Below are positions 28,292 through 37,032 of a DNA stretch of 64,000 bases, piece after piece; positions within the stretch are counted from its first letter, which is position 1, and the number at the start of each line of letters is the position of its first letter. Both the position numbers and the translations under genes were made by a program. The notes under the pieces are model-generated. The model saw only the letters and a list, made by a program, of their open reading frames with translations. It was not told the DNA's origin and ran no database searches. Origin of the DNA: Bremerella alba (lineage in GTDB: Bacteria; Planctomycetota; Planctomycetia; Pirellulales; Pirellulaceae); contig NZ_JABRWO010000002.1 of assembly GCF_013618625.1 (NCBI RefSeq), positions 62,001 through 126,000 of the forward strand. Direction: 5' to 3'.

Positions 28292-30361
28292 GTGACCGGA
28301 GACGAGAACACTTCGCAGGAACCCAGCAACTCTGGCGAAGATAAGAATCCGAGCGACTCAGGCTCAAAGAAGGCTCCCATTTCCTTCGGTGGTGCTCCTT
28401 CCAGCGCCGATGCCTGGAATGTTGTTCCTACTTCTTCGGTACCGGTCAGTAATCCTAACGCTCAACCACTTAAGACCCCGGCCCCCAAGCAGACCAAGAA
28501 GGTCCCGCTGTCTCCTCAGGCCCCTCCCTCCCCTGCACCTAAGTCTGAAGCTCAATCGCAGCCGGCAGAAACGCCTTCCGATCCCCCTTCATCCGATAAA
28601 CGGCAACCAGCAGCAGGCGATCCGGCTACTACCCAAGCGAAAAAGGCGCAGCAGAAGCCCAAGCCGCAATCGAAACCTGCGTCGCGAGAAACGCCTCCGG
28701 CTTCCAAGCCAACGAAACCTGTCGAGGCTAAGGCCGCTACCCAATCACCAACCAAGCCGCAGTCGAAGCAGCAAGCACCGCAGCCCTCTCCTCAAGAGCC
28801 CTCTCCTCAAGAGCCCTCTCCTCAAGAGCCCACTCCCCAGAAGCCGAGCACCAAAGGACGCAAGCTTCCTAAGATTCCGATCGTTAAAAAACGTGCGGCC
28901 GCGGCCCCGTTGGTCGAACCAGAGACGCCGGAGGACGTGCCGCTGATCGACAAGATTCGCGGGCTCGCACTCCACGAGACCCCGGCCTGGGCTGTAAGCC
29001 TGGTCATTCACTTTGCCATTGTCATCTTGCTGGCTCTTTTTACCGTTGCGTCGTACCAACAGGACGTTCACACGGTCGATGCGACCTATTCCGAGGAATT
29101 GGGAGAACAGCTTGAACACGACATCCTTGTGCTTGATACAGAAGAATTTGAAGTCGATGCTAATTCTGGGGCGCTTGAAACGCTGATCGATACGCAAGAG
29201 ATGCCGCTACCGAGATCGCTCATGAATGTCGATCTGATCGGCAGCGAAGCCGCCAAGTTGGCCGAGCAAGATACGCCAGGCGTCGACCTGAAAGCGCGGG
29301 GCGACGGGGCCACGCGGCGGGTCCTGCTGAAAGCCTATGGTGGCAACGCAACCACCGAGCAAGCGGTTGCCGATGCACTCGATTGGCTGAAACGCAATCA
29401 GTTGAGGGACGGTTCTTGGAGTTTGAAAGGCGACTACCCCGACGGCTCAAGTATCGAGAACAAAGTTTCGGCAACGGCCATGGCGCTGCTCGCCTTCCAA
29501 GGTGCCGGCCACACCGATCGCGCCGGCACCCACGCAGCAACGGTCGAAAAAGGCTGGCGATACCTCTTGCGACAACTCGATGCCGACGGGAGCTTTCTCC
29601 AAGGGGGATCGATTCCGAACCAGCATCGCCCTTATACGCAAGCGCAAGCGACAATCGCCCTGTGCGAACTCTACGCAATGACCGGCGATCCCAAGCTAAA
29701 ACCCAAAGCCCAGGCAGCCATCGACTATTCTCTAGCCTGGCAGGCACCCGAAGGTGGCTGGCGTTATACGCCGGCGATTGAGTCCGACCTTTCGGTCACT
29801 GGTTGGTTTCTCATGGCGCTGCAAAGCGCTCGGATGGGGAAGCTCAATGTGCCTGAGCAATCGTTGGCCGACGTCGATCGATTTTTAGAAACCGTTTCGT
29901 CGACGCCTCTTGAGGGTCAGGACTTCCAGATCGGTAGTCGCTACCAATATCGTGACTCCCGGGCTGAAAAGGCAACGCCCACAATGACAGCCGAGGGCCT
30001 GCTCTGCCGACAATATTTAGGCTGGAACCAAGATGACCCACGGCTTATTGAAGGGATGGACTATCTTCTGGAAAATCCCATCCGGTGGGAAGCGCCGAAC
30101 GTCTATTACTGGTACTACGCCACGCAGGTAGCTCATCATATGGAAGGAGATGCCTGGCGAAACTGGAACCAAGAGATGCGTCAGACGATTCCAGTGAATC
30201 AGGTAAAACGCGGCCGAGAAAAAGGGAGCTGGGACCCTGCCCGTGATGACAACGGCGTGAAGGCCGGCCGTCTGTTTATGACCTGCCTGTGCACGTACAT
30301 GCTGGAAGTCTATTACCGGCATCTGCCGATCTACAGCAAACACCATTTCACTGGTGGATAA
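28292..30361 (+). CDS. Membrane-anchored squalene-cyclase-repeat protein
   Basis: 689 residues from a GTG with GGAG about 11 bases upstream. The N-terminal ~190 residues are Pro/Gln/Ser/Lys-rich and disordered, including three near-identical SPQEP pentads from a 15-bp tandem repeat at about 28791-28835. One transmembrane segment follows (VSLVIHFAIVILLALFTVA, near 236-255). The C-terminal ~380 residues show prenyltransferase/squalene-oxidase repeats: ALDWLKRNQLRDGSW, GWRYLLRQLDADGSF, AIDYSLAWQAPEGGWRY. No DxDD cyclase motif is visible, so a structural or binding role is more likely than terpene cyclisation. The family is common in planctomycetes, function unknown. Confidence 0.8.
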   Translation: MTGDENTSQEPSNSGEDKNPSDSGSKKAPISFGGAPSSADAWNVVPTSSVPVSNPNAQPLKTPAPKQTKKVPLSPQAPPSPAPKSEAQSQPAETPSDPPSSDKRQPAAGDPATTQAKKAQQKPKPQSKPASRETPPASKPTKPVEAKAATQSPTKPQSKQQAPQPSPQEPSPQEPSPQEPTPQKPSTKGRKLPKIPIVKKRAAAAPLVEPETPEDVPLIDKIRGLALHETPAWAVSLVIHFAIVILLALFTVASYQQDVHTVDATYSEELGEQLEHDILVLDTEEFEVDANSGALETLIDTQEMPLPRSLMNVDLIGSEAAKLAEQDTPGVDLKARGDGATRRVLLKAYGGNATTEQAVADALDWLKRNQLRDGSWSLKGDYPDGSSIENKVSATAMALLAFQGAGHTDRAGTHAATVEKGWRYLLRQLDADGSFLQGGSIPNQHRPYTQAQATIALCELYAMTGDPKLKPKAQAAIDYSLAWQAPEGGWRYTPAIESDLSVTGWFLMALQSARMGKLNVPEQSLADVDRFLETVSSTPLEGQDFQIGSRYQYRDSRAEKATPTMTAEGLLCRQYLGWNQDDPRLIEGMDYLLENPIRWEAPNVYYWYYATQVAHHMEGDAWRNWNQEMRQTIPVNQVKRGREKGSWDPARDDNGVKAGRLFMTCLCTYMLEVYYRHLPIYSKHHFTGG

Positions 30362-30386
30362 CTTTCCGATTCTCTGAAGCAAGAAA

Positions 30387-30434
30387 CAAAAAACGCCCTT
30401 GCTTCCACTGCGCCAGCTAAGTGAAAACAAGGGC
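30387..30434 (-). terminator. Terminator of the DUF2383-Pmp3 transcript
   Basis: On the minus strand GCCCTTG ... CAAGGGC (extended by TTCAC/GTGGAA) is followed by GTTTTTTG. It starts about 20 bases after the Pmp3-like stop codon. Confidence 0.8.
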
Positions 30435-30455
30435 ATCCAAGTTTTGATCCACCGA

Positions 30456-30644
30456 TTACTTACGCAGAATCACCCAGACAGCGTGAATAATACCGGGGAT
30501 GTAACCAAACAGCGTCAGCAGAATATTCAGCCAGAAGTGAAGTCCTAGCCCCACTTCAAAGAAGACGCCGACAGGGGGAAGAATGATGGCCAACAAAATT
30601 CTAAGAACGTCAGCCGTTCCTTCATTTTTCGTAACAGCGGTCAT
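30456..30644 (-). CDS. Pmp3/YqaE-family small membrane protein
   Basis: 62 residues with two transmembrane helices (VLRILLAIILPPVGVFFEVG and LNILLTLFGYIPGIIHAVWV). The central Pro-Pro-x-Gly and Gly-Tyr-Ile-Pro-Gly-Ile-Ile-His motifs are diagnostic of the Pmp3/YqaE (UPF0057) family. Known members are stress-induced and affect membrane potential and cation tolerance. It lies 68 bases downstream of the DUF2383 gene on the same strand and probably shares its sigma-54 promoter at 31269-31284. A GAAGGAAAATTACC site precedes the ATG. Confidence 0.9.
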   Translation of the reverse strand: MTAVTKNEGTADVLRILLAIILPPVGVFFEVGLGLHFWLNILLTLFGYIPGIIHAVWVILRK

Positions 30645-30712
30645 TGGTAATTTTCCTTCGTAACAAGGGCAAGTTCAAAGTAATTAGGCGAGGGGCATTT
30701 AAGTCCCCAGCT

Positions 30713-31183
30713 TCAGGATGCTCGGCGATGTGCGTCTCGGATGGCTCGCACCCGCTCGTGGGCCGCACGAACACCACTGTACTGACGATGAAGAATATCG
30801 CTGACGGCCGAGCCAGGCTCACGTTTCAGGACTTCTTCGTATTTCTGTTGAATGTTTTCTTCTGCGCTTTCCGCCTCGCTAAGCATCGTGGCGGTGCCAG
30901 CTCCGAGTGCCGAGCGAAGGCCAATCACGAAGCGGTGATAGGTCCCAACGACGCTAACGGTGTCGTCAGGCTTCTCGCGGTTGAAGTTCATCAGCGACTC
31001 CAACTCGGCGACATTTCGGTTTCGCTCGCTGGCAAGTTCACGAAACATGATCGCCACAGAGGCATTCGCCGTGGCATCGGCTAATTCCTGGAAAGTATCG
31101 CGGCTGTCGACGTTAATCTTGAACAGCTCTTGCACGGATGCGAGCGTTTCCGGGTTCAATTTTGTTTTGGTTTCGAGTGTCAT
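30713..31183 (-). CDS. DUF2383/PA2169-family four-helix protein
   Basis: 156 residues from ATG 31183, which has an AGAGGAGCAGGAC ribosome-binding site; the frame extends 14 codons further but without support. It is entirely helical. The sequence LQELFKINVDSRDTFQELAD and later KYEEVLKREPGSAVSDILHRQY match the ferritin-like PA2169/DUF2383 family, found in stress-resistance loci, often with Pmp3- and DUF3309-like proteins. No obvious di-iron ligand set can be confirmed by eye. It is the first gene of a two-gene unit with the Pmp3-like protein and has a sigma-54 type promoter upstream. Confidence 0.82.
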   Translation of the reverse strand: MTLETKTKLNPETLASVQELFKINVDSRDTFQELADATANASVAIMFRELASERNRNVAELESLMNFNREKPDDTVSVVGTYHRFVIGLRSALGAGTATMLSEAESAEENIQQKYEEVLKREPGSAVSDILHRQYSGVRAAHERVRAIRDAHRRAS

Positions 31184-31268
31184 GTCCTGCTCCTCTTCCA
31201 CACCGAGGTTTCGGCGATTCGCCAATCAGTGATCCTTCTTGGACAATCCGAGAAGTAGTTAACTCAAC

Positions 31269-31284
31269 TGCAATCATCATGCCA
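31269..31284 (-). promoter_or_regulatory. Sigma-54 (-24/-12) promoter of DUF2383-Pmp3
   Basis: The minus strand reads TGGCATG-ATGA-TTGCA, one mismatch from TGGCACGN4TTGCA, with exact GG-N10-GC spacing. The -12 element is about 88 bases from the DUF2383 start codon. Confidence 0.7.
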
Positions 31285-31383
31285 GTTCGCAAATACGGCC
31301 TGGTTTGCCCCCTACAAAAAGAAAAGTTGATCGTGCGGCGAACGCATTGGTCGTCTGAGGGCAAACAAGCTAGGGCCACGAGA

Positions 31384-31414
31384 AAGGGGCATCGACCAGT
31401 GATCGATACCCCTT
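31384..31414 (-). terminator. Hairpin after the single-TM stress protein gene
   Basis: 12-bp arms (AAGGGGCATCGA / TCGATACCCCTT, one G-T wobble) lie 63 bases past the stop of the gene at 31477-31821. Only a short T-run follows on the minus strand. Confidence 0.5.
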
Positions 31415-31476
31415 CGTTTCTTATTTTGCGATCGCCAACTGTTTGGGATCGGATCGGACCATCAACTGTCGCTTTA

Positions 31477-31821
31477 TTACGAAGCGTCGTTCTCAGGCTC
31501 AACCGGTTGCGGACGTGTTTCTTCAGGAACCGGAGTGATCGTTTCCTGGTCGTTATCGGTTGTTAAATTGTCGGATGCTTCTTCACTGGCTTGTTCCACC
31601 GAATCTGCAGAATCCTGGATGAACTTTTCAGTCGCTTTGACCGCTTCGTCGGTGTCTTTCTTCAATTCCGTCTTGTTGATCTCGATCGTGCTTCTGTCAG
31701 GAGAATCACTCATCGTGACCCACCCGAAAGCCAGTCCCAGACCAGCGAATATCAAAACGAGTACGGCAATGGTTGCCAGAATACCGGCGAGAGCGCCACC
31801 ATTTCTACGATTGATCATCAT
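31477..31821 (-). CDS. Single-pass membrane protein of unknown function
   Basis: 114 residues from the ATG at 31821, supported by a TTAGGGAACGA site. The N-terminus is short and basic (MMINRRNGG) and is followed by one transmembrane helix (GILATIAVLVLIFAGLGLAF). A strongly acidic, Glu/Asp/Ser/Thr/Pro-rich tail with a helical stretch (KKDTDEAVKATEKFIQD) follows. Nothing identifies a family. The sigma-54 type element at 31912-31927 and the stress-protein neighbours suggest an envelope-stress role (inference). Confidence 0.7.
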   Translation of the reverse strand: MMINRRNGGALAGILATIAVLVLIFAGLGLAFGWVTMSDSPDRSTIEINKTELKKDTDEAVKATEKFIQDSADSVEQASEEASDNLTTDNDQETITPVPEETRPQPVEPENDAS

Positions 31822-31911
31822 TTCGTTCCCTAAGTGATTGGTTGATTGCACGCGACCAGTTCGAGGCATTGCTAAATCGAACACGATCAAAAGCGTGGTT
31901 TAAGAACGAAA

Positions 31912-31927
31912 TGCAGGTTGCATGCCA
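31912..31927 (-). promoter_or_regulatory. Sigma-54 (-24/-12) promoter of the single-TM protein
   Basis: The minus strand reads TGGCATG-CAAC-CTGCA, two transitions from consensus, with GG-N10-GC spacing kept. It lies about 90 bases upstream of the ATG at 31821. Confidence 0.55.
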
Positions 31928-32112
31928 AGAGGGCAAATTGAATCGGATTGGGTCTTTCGCCCTGTCTATAGACGCCCGAACCACTTTATAGAGGTGATTC
32001 GAGTCAAGCTGATTCCATTTCGATCAAGCTTGCTCATCTTCCTGCGTTTTCCTGCCCCCATAGCGATATCAAGACAAAGGATGGCCGAAATACTGAGCCG
32101 TTATGCCGGTTG

Positions 32113-32128
32113 TGGCACGACTTTTGCG
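32113..32128 (+). promoter_or_regulatory. Sigma-54 (-24/-12) promoter of the DUF3309 gene
   Basis: TGGCACG-ACTT-TTGCG is a full match to TGGCACGN4TTGC with GG-N10-GC spacing. The start codon is 53 bases downstream. Confidence 0.78.
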
Positions 32129-32180
32129 GTTAGATTGTTTACCTATTCAGCTTAGCACCTACATCGCAGGAGATACTAAA

Positions 32181-32336
32181 ATGGGTCTGCTAGAGATTAT
32201 CCTACTGATTGTTTTGATCATGATTTTAATGGGAGCCGTTCCGGCATGGCCGCATAGTCGAAACTGGGGTTACGGACCGAGTGGCGGTATCGCTACGATC
32301 CTGGTCATTGTGCTTATTCTCATCTTACTGTTCTGA
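32181..32336 (+). CDS. DUF3309-family small membrane protein
   Basis: 51 residues. ATG 32181 is preceded by CAGGAGATACTAAA, a strong ribosome-binding site. The protein is two hydrophobic helices (LLEIILLIVLIMILMGAVPA and GIATILVIVLILILLF) joined by the WPHSRNWGYGPSGG loop, the pattern of the DUF3309 family. Such proteins occur beside stress-response small proteins in many bacteria; no function is known. It stands alone between the single-TM gene and the hybrid kinase, with its own sigma-54 element. Confidence 0.87.
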   Translation: MGLLEIILLIVLIMILMGAVPAWPHSRNWGYGPSGGIATILVIVLILILLF

Positions 32337-32529
32337 TCCGAAGCATCTTAGGACCAACCTTCCCCACAACATCGCTTGAACGGGACATGGTTTCAAAAGC
32401 CAATGGAAATGGTAAGGTCATGCGATCCAAAATGTACTATCAGTAACGGTACAACTCCTTAGCCTGAGAGATCCGCAAGGATCTTGATGGCTCGAGTTAG
32501 ACACTAAAAGAGTTAGGTCATAAACCCCG

Positions 32530-35500
32530 ATGTCGTTACATCCGCCCACCGGAAGAATTTGGGACGAACGGCTGAGGTCTATTCTTGACGCATCTCCGGA
32601 TGCCATCATTGCCATCGACGACGCCGGGGCAATCGTGGATTGGAATACCAGGGCAAACAAGACATTTCTTTGGCCGAGTCAAGTTTCTCGACTGCGGCTA
32701 ACCGATCTATTCAAAACAGAAGCCCTGCATGAGATCGTTTCTACCATCCGCGCACTGACCGATACGGACCGTAGTGGTCAGCGTCTCGAACTGGTCGCAC
32801 GCAGATCGGATGGCAATCTATTGCCTGTCGAACTCTCGATCAGCCGCGTTACGATTGCCGACAAGACGTATTTCAATGCGTTCGTGCGAGATATCACGGA
32901 ATGGCGGCGAGAAGAGGAAATCAACAGCAAGAAGCTGCTCGAGGCCGAACTGTTAACCCAAGCGACCTCGCATGCTGCCACCGCCGAGACTTTCGCAGAA
33001 TCACTGCAAAGACTCTTAGATCTTATCTGTACGCAGATTGAGTGGCCCTTTGGTCATGTCTGGATGCCTTACGATTCGGGGCTGATGCTTTCTTCGTCTC
33101 ACATCTGGCATCGAGAAACGGGCCTCGATATTTCGGACTTCGTGAACAAGACTCAAGCCACCATTTTTCGATATGGCGAAGGCCTACCAGGAACCATTTG
33201 GAAACGCCGTGAACCTGTCTGGATGGAAGAATCCGAAATCACGGCGATGATCCGTATGAGAAGCTATGACGGCATTCCTATTCGCAGTGCATTTGGATTT
33301 CCCGTGATCGCCGATGGCGATGTCGTTACGATTCTCGAGTTCTTCCATACCGATAAGGTCGAACAAGATCAGGCGCTACTCGACATAGTCCGTCGTGTGG
33401 GTGTCGAGATGGGCAAAGTCGCTCAGTCGCGACGGTTTGAACAGCAGCGCGCGAGGCTGGCCGCCATTGTCGATTCCTCGTACGACGCCATTATCGGCAA
33501 GTCGCTCGATGGCCGGATTACCAGTTGGAATTACGGCGCGGAACTTGTCTATGGGTATTCCGTCGAAGAAGCGGTCGGGCAAATGTCTGATCTGATTCTT
33601 CCCGAGTACCAAGAGAACGAAGAGCCTGAGATCTTAGAAGCTATTTCTCTAGGGCGACGCCTGGAAGAGTTTGAAACGGTTCGCGTCCGGAAGGATGGTC
33701 GTAAAATCCCGGTTAGTGTCACCATGTCTCCCGTGGTCGACACCAAAGGACAAGTCGTTGGTTCGTCGACGATTGAACGCGACATTACTGAGCGCCGCCG
33801 TGCTGAAGAGGAACTACAACGTGCCCGAGACTCGGCCATTCGTGCCAGTCGTACGCGGGCCGAGTTCCTGGCCAATGTGAGCCACGAACTTCGTACGCCG
33901 ATGAATGCCATCATAGGGATGACCTCGATGGCTTTGGAAGAAGAACTCACGCCGCAGCTGCACGATTATTTAACGACTGCGAACGATTCGGCGTATTCCC
34001 TGTTGACGTTGTTAAATGACATTCTCGATTTCTCGAAATTGGAATCGGGGAAATTTTCGATCATCAAAGAGAATTTCAACCTGGCCGACGTCGTCGAGGA
34101 ATCGATCAAAACCCTCTCTAGTCAGGCCTTTGCCAAAGGCTTGGAACTGGTCTGTCGCATTCCGCGTGATCTTCCCCGAGAGGTCATCGGCGACGGCATC
34201 CGGCTGCGGCAGATACTCACCAATCTTGTCAGCAATGCCATCAAGTTCACCGAACAAGGCGAAATCGTTGTCGCTGTCGAAGTCGTTCGTATCTGGCCCG
34301 ACGAAGCACGATTTCGCTTCACGGTTCGAGATACGGGAATTGGCATCCCGGTGGAAGAACAACAGCGAATTCTCGAGCCATTCACCCAGGTCGATTCCTC
34401 GTCGACCCGTATCCATGGTGGTACCGGTCTGGGCTTGGCGATTAGCTCGGAACTGCTGCGGATGATGGGGGGCCGGCTTTCGCTGCAGAGCGAAGTGGGA
34501 CAAGGAAGCCTTTTTTCGTTCCGGCTTTCCTTCGATCTGCCAGTCAGCCAAAGCATGGACACAATCCATTCGCTGCCGTTCGATAAGCTTCGAGACCTGC
34601 CGGTGCTGGTCGTCGACGACAACGCCACCAACCGAAAGATCATTGCCGAAACGTTAACCACCTGGGGCATGAAACCGCTCACCGCCAACGACGCGCAGCA
34701 AGCGATGGGCATCTTGCGACAAAACCTGGAAAACGACATGTCGTTTCCCCTGATCATCGTCGATGCACTCATGCCAGGAATGGACGGCTACGAGCTTTCC
34801 CGGGAAGTCCGAAAGCTACGCCCCGATTCCGAATCCCCTGTCATCTTGATGGTCTCTTCGGCGGATCGTAGAGAGTTCAAAGAGAACGAAGCTTCTACCG
34901 AGATTGCCGCTTACATTCAAAAGCCAGTCACCCAAACCGAGCTCATTCGCTCGATCCTGCGGGCCATGCGGCTCACAACGCAGCAACCGGTTGATTCTAA
35001 ACCCGCCCCTGGTACGCAGAAGCCACTCGCTTCCCTGTCGGTGCTTCTGGCCGAAGACACCCCGGCCAATCAAAAGGTCGTGACGACGATGCTCAAGAAG
35101 CGAGGACACAGTGTGACCGTCGCTCAGAATGGGCGAGAGGCTGTCGAGCTGTTTAAGAAGCAGCCGTTCGACGTCGTCCTGATGGACGTTCAAATGCCGA
35201 TCTTAGATGGGTTTCAGGCAACCAGCGTAATCCGAGCCCTCGAACGCGGTTCGGATATCACGACTCCGATCATCGCCATGACCGCCCACGCCATGCGTGG
35301 AGACCGCGAGAAGTGCCTGGAGGCTGGAATGGACGCCTACGTTGCCAAGCCGCTCGATGTGAAACAATTGCTAGGCTTGGTCGAAAGCGTGGCCGAAGAT
35401 CGCTCCGCTGCCTCTACCAACGGACATGCGGCGCCACAGGATGAAAGTTTCGGTTCCAATTCAACTCCGATCGTCGACTACGCCGGGGCCATGAAGCGGC

Positions 35501-35799
35501 TAGGAGACGATGCCGAGTTATTCCGGGAATTCATCGTCTACTACGACGAAGATGCCAAGCAGCTTCTGCTAGAGATTGAAGAATCGATTCGGTCCGAGGC
35601 CACCGGCGATCTTCATCGCGCCGCTCATAATCTGAAGGGACTCGCCTCAAATCTCGGAGCCCAGCGGGTTGTTAACGCGGCGTACAGCCTAGAACGCATC
35701 GGCAAGAATGGCGAGATTCTGAAAGCTCGCGAAGCGCTCGGCCATCTTAAAAGCGAGATGGAGCGGTTAGATACGGCTCTGCAAAACTATCGCTCTTAG
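32530..35799 (+). CDS. Hybrid sensor histidine kinase (PAS-GAF-PAS-HisKA-HATPase-REC-REC-HPt)
   Basis: 1,089 residues, apparently cytoplasmic with no transmembrane segment. Domains in order: PAS (about 15-130), GAF (about 145-300), PAS (about 310-425), HisKA with FLANVSHELRTPMNAIIGM (phospho-His near 451), and HATPase with DTGIGIPVEEQQRI and GGTGLGLAIS. Then REC1 (VLVVDDNATN, acceptor Asp in IIVDALMPGMDG near 744), REC2 (VLLAEDTPANQ, LMDVQMPILDG near 885) and a C-terminal HPt (HRAAHNLKGLASNLG, His near 1034). It thus carries a full phosphorelay. The signal would be soluble or redox-sensed through PAS/GAF. It lies between sigma-54-type stress genes and near an NtrC-type regulator, its probable output (inference). 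Confidence 0.92.
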   Translation: MSLHPPTGRIWDERLRSILDASPDAIIAIDDAGAIVDWNTRANKTFLWPSQVSRLRLTDLFKTEALHEIVSTIRALTDTDRSGQRLELVARRSDGNLLPVELSISRVTIADKTYFNAFVRDITEWRREEEINSKKLLEAELLTQATSHAATAETFAESLQRLLDLICTQIEWPFGHVWMPYDSGLMLSSSHIWHRETGLDISDFVNKTQATIFRYGEGLPGTIWKRREPVWMEESEITAMIRMRSYDGIPIRSAFGFPVIADGDVVTILEFFHTDKVEQDQALLDIVRRVGVEMGKVAQSRRFEQQRARLAAIVDSSYDAIIGKSLDGRITSWNYGAELVYGYSVEEAVGQMSDLILPEYQENEEPEILEAISLGRRLEEFETVRVRKDGRKIPVSVTMSPVVDTKGQVVGSSTIERDITERRRAEEELQRARDSAIRASRTRAEFLANVSHELRTPMNAIIGMTSMALEEELTPQLHDYLTTANDSAYSLLTLLNDILDFSKLESGKFSIIKENFNLADVVEESIKTLSSQAFAKGLELVCRIPRDLPREVIGDGIRLRQILTNLVSNAIKFTEQGEIVVAVEVVRIWPDEARFRFTVRDTGIGIPVEEQQRILEPFTQVDSSSTRIHGGTGLGLAISSELLRMMGGRLSLQSEVGQGSLFSFRLSFDLPVSQSMDTIHSLPFDKLRDLPVLVVDDNATNRKIIAETLTTWGMKPLTANDAQQAMGILRQNLENDMSFPLIIVDALMPGMDGYELSREVRKLRPDSESPVILMVSSADRREFKENEASTEIAAYIQKPVTQTELIRSILRAMRLTTQQPVDSKPAPGTQKPLASLSVLLAEDTPANQKVVTTMLKKRGHSVTVAQNGREAVELFKKQPFDVVLMDVQMPILDGFQATSVIRALERGSDITTPIIAMTAHAMRGDREKCLEAGMDAYVAKPLDVKQLLGLVESVAEDRSAASTNGHAAPQDESFGSNSTPIVDYAGAMKRLGDDAELFREFIVYYDEDAKQLLLEIEESIRSEATGDLHRAAHNLKGLASNLGAQRVVNAAYSLERIGKNGEILKAREALGHLKSEMERLDTALQNYRS

Positions 35800-35938
35800 G
35801 CCATTTGGTTCAACCAAGACCATTCTGAGCCTGTTTTGGACCGTTCTCGACCACGCCAGGAAAGCATTTGGCTTCTAAAGTGGTCTTAATAAGGACTTAG
35901 CCCTTATTTCCGAGACTTTCTGACGCGAAAAACATCTT

Positions 35939-35954
35939 TGGCACGCAATCTGCA
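35939..35954 (+). promoter_or_regulatory. Sigma-54 (-24/-12) promoter of the DUF1328 gene
   Basis: TGGCACG-CAAT-CTGCA differs from consensus by one base and keeps GG-N10-GC. An inverted repeat AATAAGG / CCTTATT lies about 30 bases upstream (35889-35909). Confidence 0.72.
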
Positions 35955-36046
35955 ACTAGTGGTTGGCAGAACTAAGCCGGAACACGAGCAGCAAGCTCGC
36001 CGGCTTTCAAAGAATCAATCACTTATTCCAAATAAGGAAATGAGCC

Positions 36047-36217
36047 ATGTTAAGTTGGGCCATTATGTTTCTCGTGATCGCACTGATTGCTGCCGTACTT
36101 GGTTTTGGTGGCGTTGCAGGTGCAGCCACAGGTATCGCGAAGATCCTGTTTTTCGTCTTCCTAGTCTTGTTCCTGATCAGTTTGGTCTCGGGTGCGATCC
36201 GTCGCCCCGTCTCCTAA
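36047..36217 (+). CDS. DUF1328/YtjA-family small membrane protein
   Basis: A 56-residue protein, beginning [20 protein letters not shown] and ending AIRRPVS. The [22 protein letters not shown] start and the second helix [15 protein letters not shown] match the DUF1328/YtjA family of stress-associated small membrane proteins. The AATAAGGAAATGAG ribosome-binding region supports the start. A sigma-54 element lies about 90 bases upstream and a hairpin (36233-36259) follows the stop. Confidence 0.9.
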   Translation: MLSWAIMFLVIALIAAVLGFGGVAGAATGIAKILFFVFLVLFLISLVSGAIRRPVS

Positions 36218-36232
36218 CCTACGACATGGGAT

Positions 36233-36259
36233 GGGAGGGTTGGTTTTGCCAGCCCTCCC
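36233..36259 (+). terminator. Terminator-like hairpin after DUF1328
   Basis: GGGAGGGTTGG / CCAGCCCTCCC, 11-bp arms with one G-T wobble and a 5-base loop, 16 bases past the stop. No U-tract follows, so read-through into the next gene is possible. Confidence 0.5.
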
Positions 36260-36379
36260 TATCCGTTTGTCGCCACTCATCCATGCGAGGAAATCACTCC
36301 AGATTCAACAACCACAACAGCTGCAGGAAGCAACCTCGTTGAAACTGGACTTTACTCGATTGAAAGCAAAGAGCAGACC

Positions 36380-36874
36380 ATGGACGCCAACTCTGACAAC
36401 CGAAACGCAACTCCGCCCATCGTGACCGAAGTCATTCAAGGCTTGCACGAATTTCAGATGGTGCTTGTAGATTCGGCTGGAAAAGTCAGTGACGCGGATG
36501 TAGCCAGTCGGCTCTTTACATTGGCCCAGCAGCATGGCGAAATGGAAAGACAGTTACGCCTGATGAGCTGCACTTCCGTTCAAGAAACACCTACTCAGCC
36601 ATCTCCCTTCCTGAATCAAATCTATTCGCTAGGTGCACGTCTGCGGAAGTTTGGCGACTTCTCGCAATCTCAACTACTGCTCTGCGAAATCATCCAAACC
36701 GAAGACCGCATGATTCGTCGCTTCCGTGCTCTTATCGATCAAGTGACCGATATCAAATGGCGGCATCGCCTGGCGCGCCAGCTCGATCATTTACTTAACG
36801 TGCGTGAAAGCCTGAGCCGCTTCGGAAAACGCAAATCAAACCAAAACGCGTCGTTCAACATGGACGTTCGTTAG
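36380..36874 (+). CDS. Hypothetical helical protein
   Basis: 164 residues, soluble, predicted almost all alpha-helical (VTEVIQGLHEFQMVLVDSAG, LRLMSC, LCEIIQTEDRMIRRFRALID). No motif identifies it. Amphipathic helices with internal Glu/His suggest a four-helix bundle like its DUF2383 neighbour, but I cannot show ligand conservation. It follows the DUF1328 gene by 162 bases on the same strand, so it could share the sigma-54 transcript if the intervening hairpin is leaky. Confidence 0.7.
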   Translation: MDANSDNRNATPPIVTEVIQGLHEFQMVLVDSAGKVSDADVASRLFTLAQQHGEMERQLRLMSCTSVQETPTQPSPFLNQIYSLGARLRKFGDFSQSQLLLCEIIQTEDRMIRRFRALIDQVTDIKWRHRLARQLDHLLNVRESLSRFGKRKSNQNASFNMDVR

Positions 36875-37032
36875 AGCTGGTTTTAAAACCGTTTTCCAGG
36901 ACGAGGCGGTTAGATCAAACACAGATGCGCGGAGGTCGAAGCAGGCGAATCCACTAGATTCGTCGATGCAGGGCGACAAAGCAGCAATGTTTGAGATGGC
37001 AGTCGCAGCCGAAAAGAGGTTTGAAACAGGCT

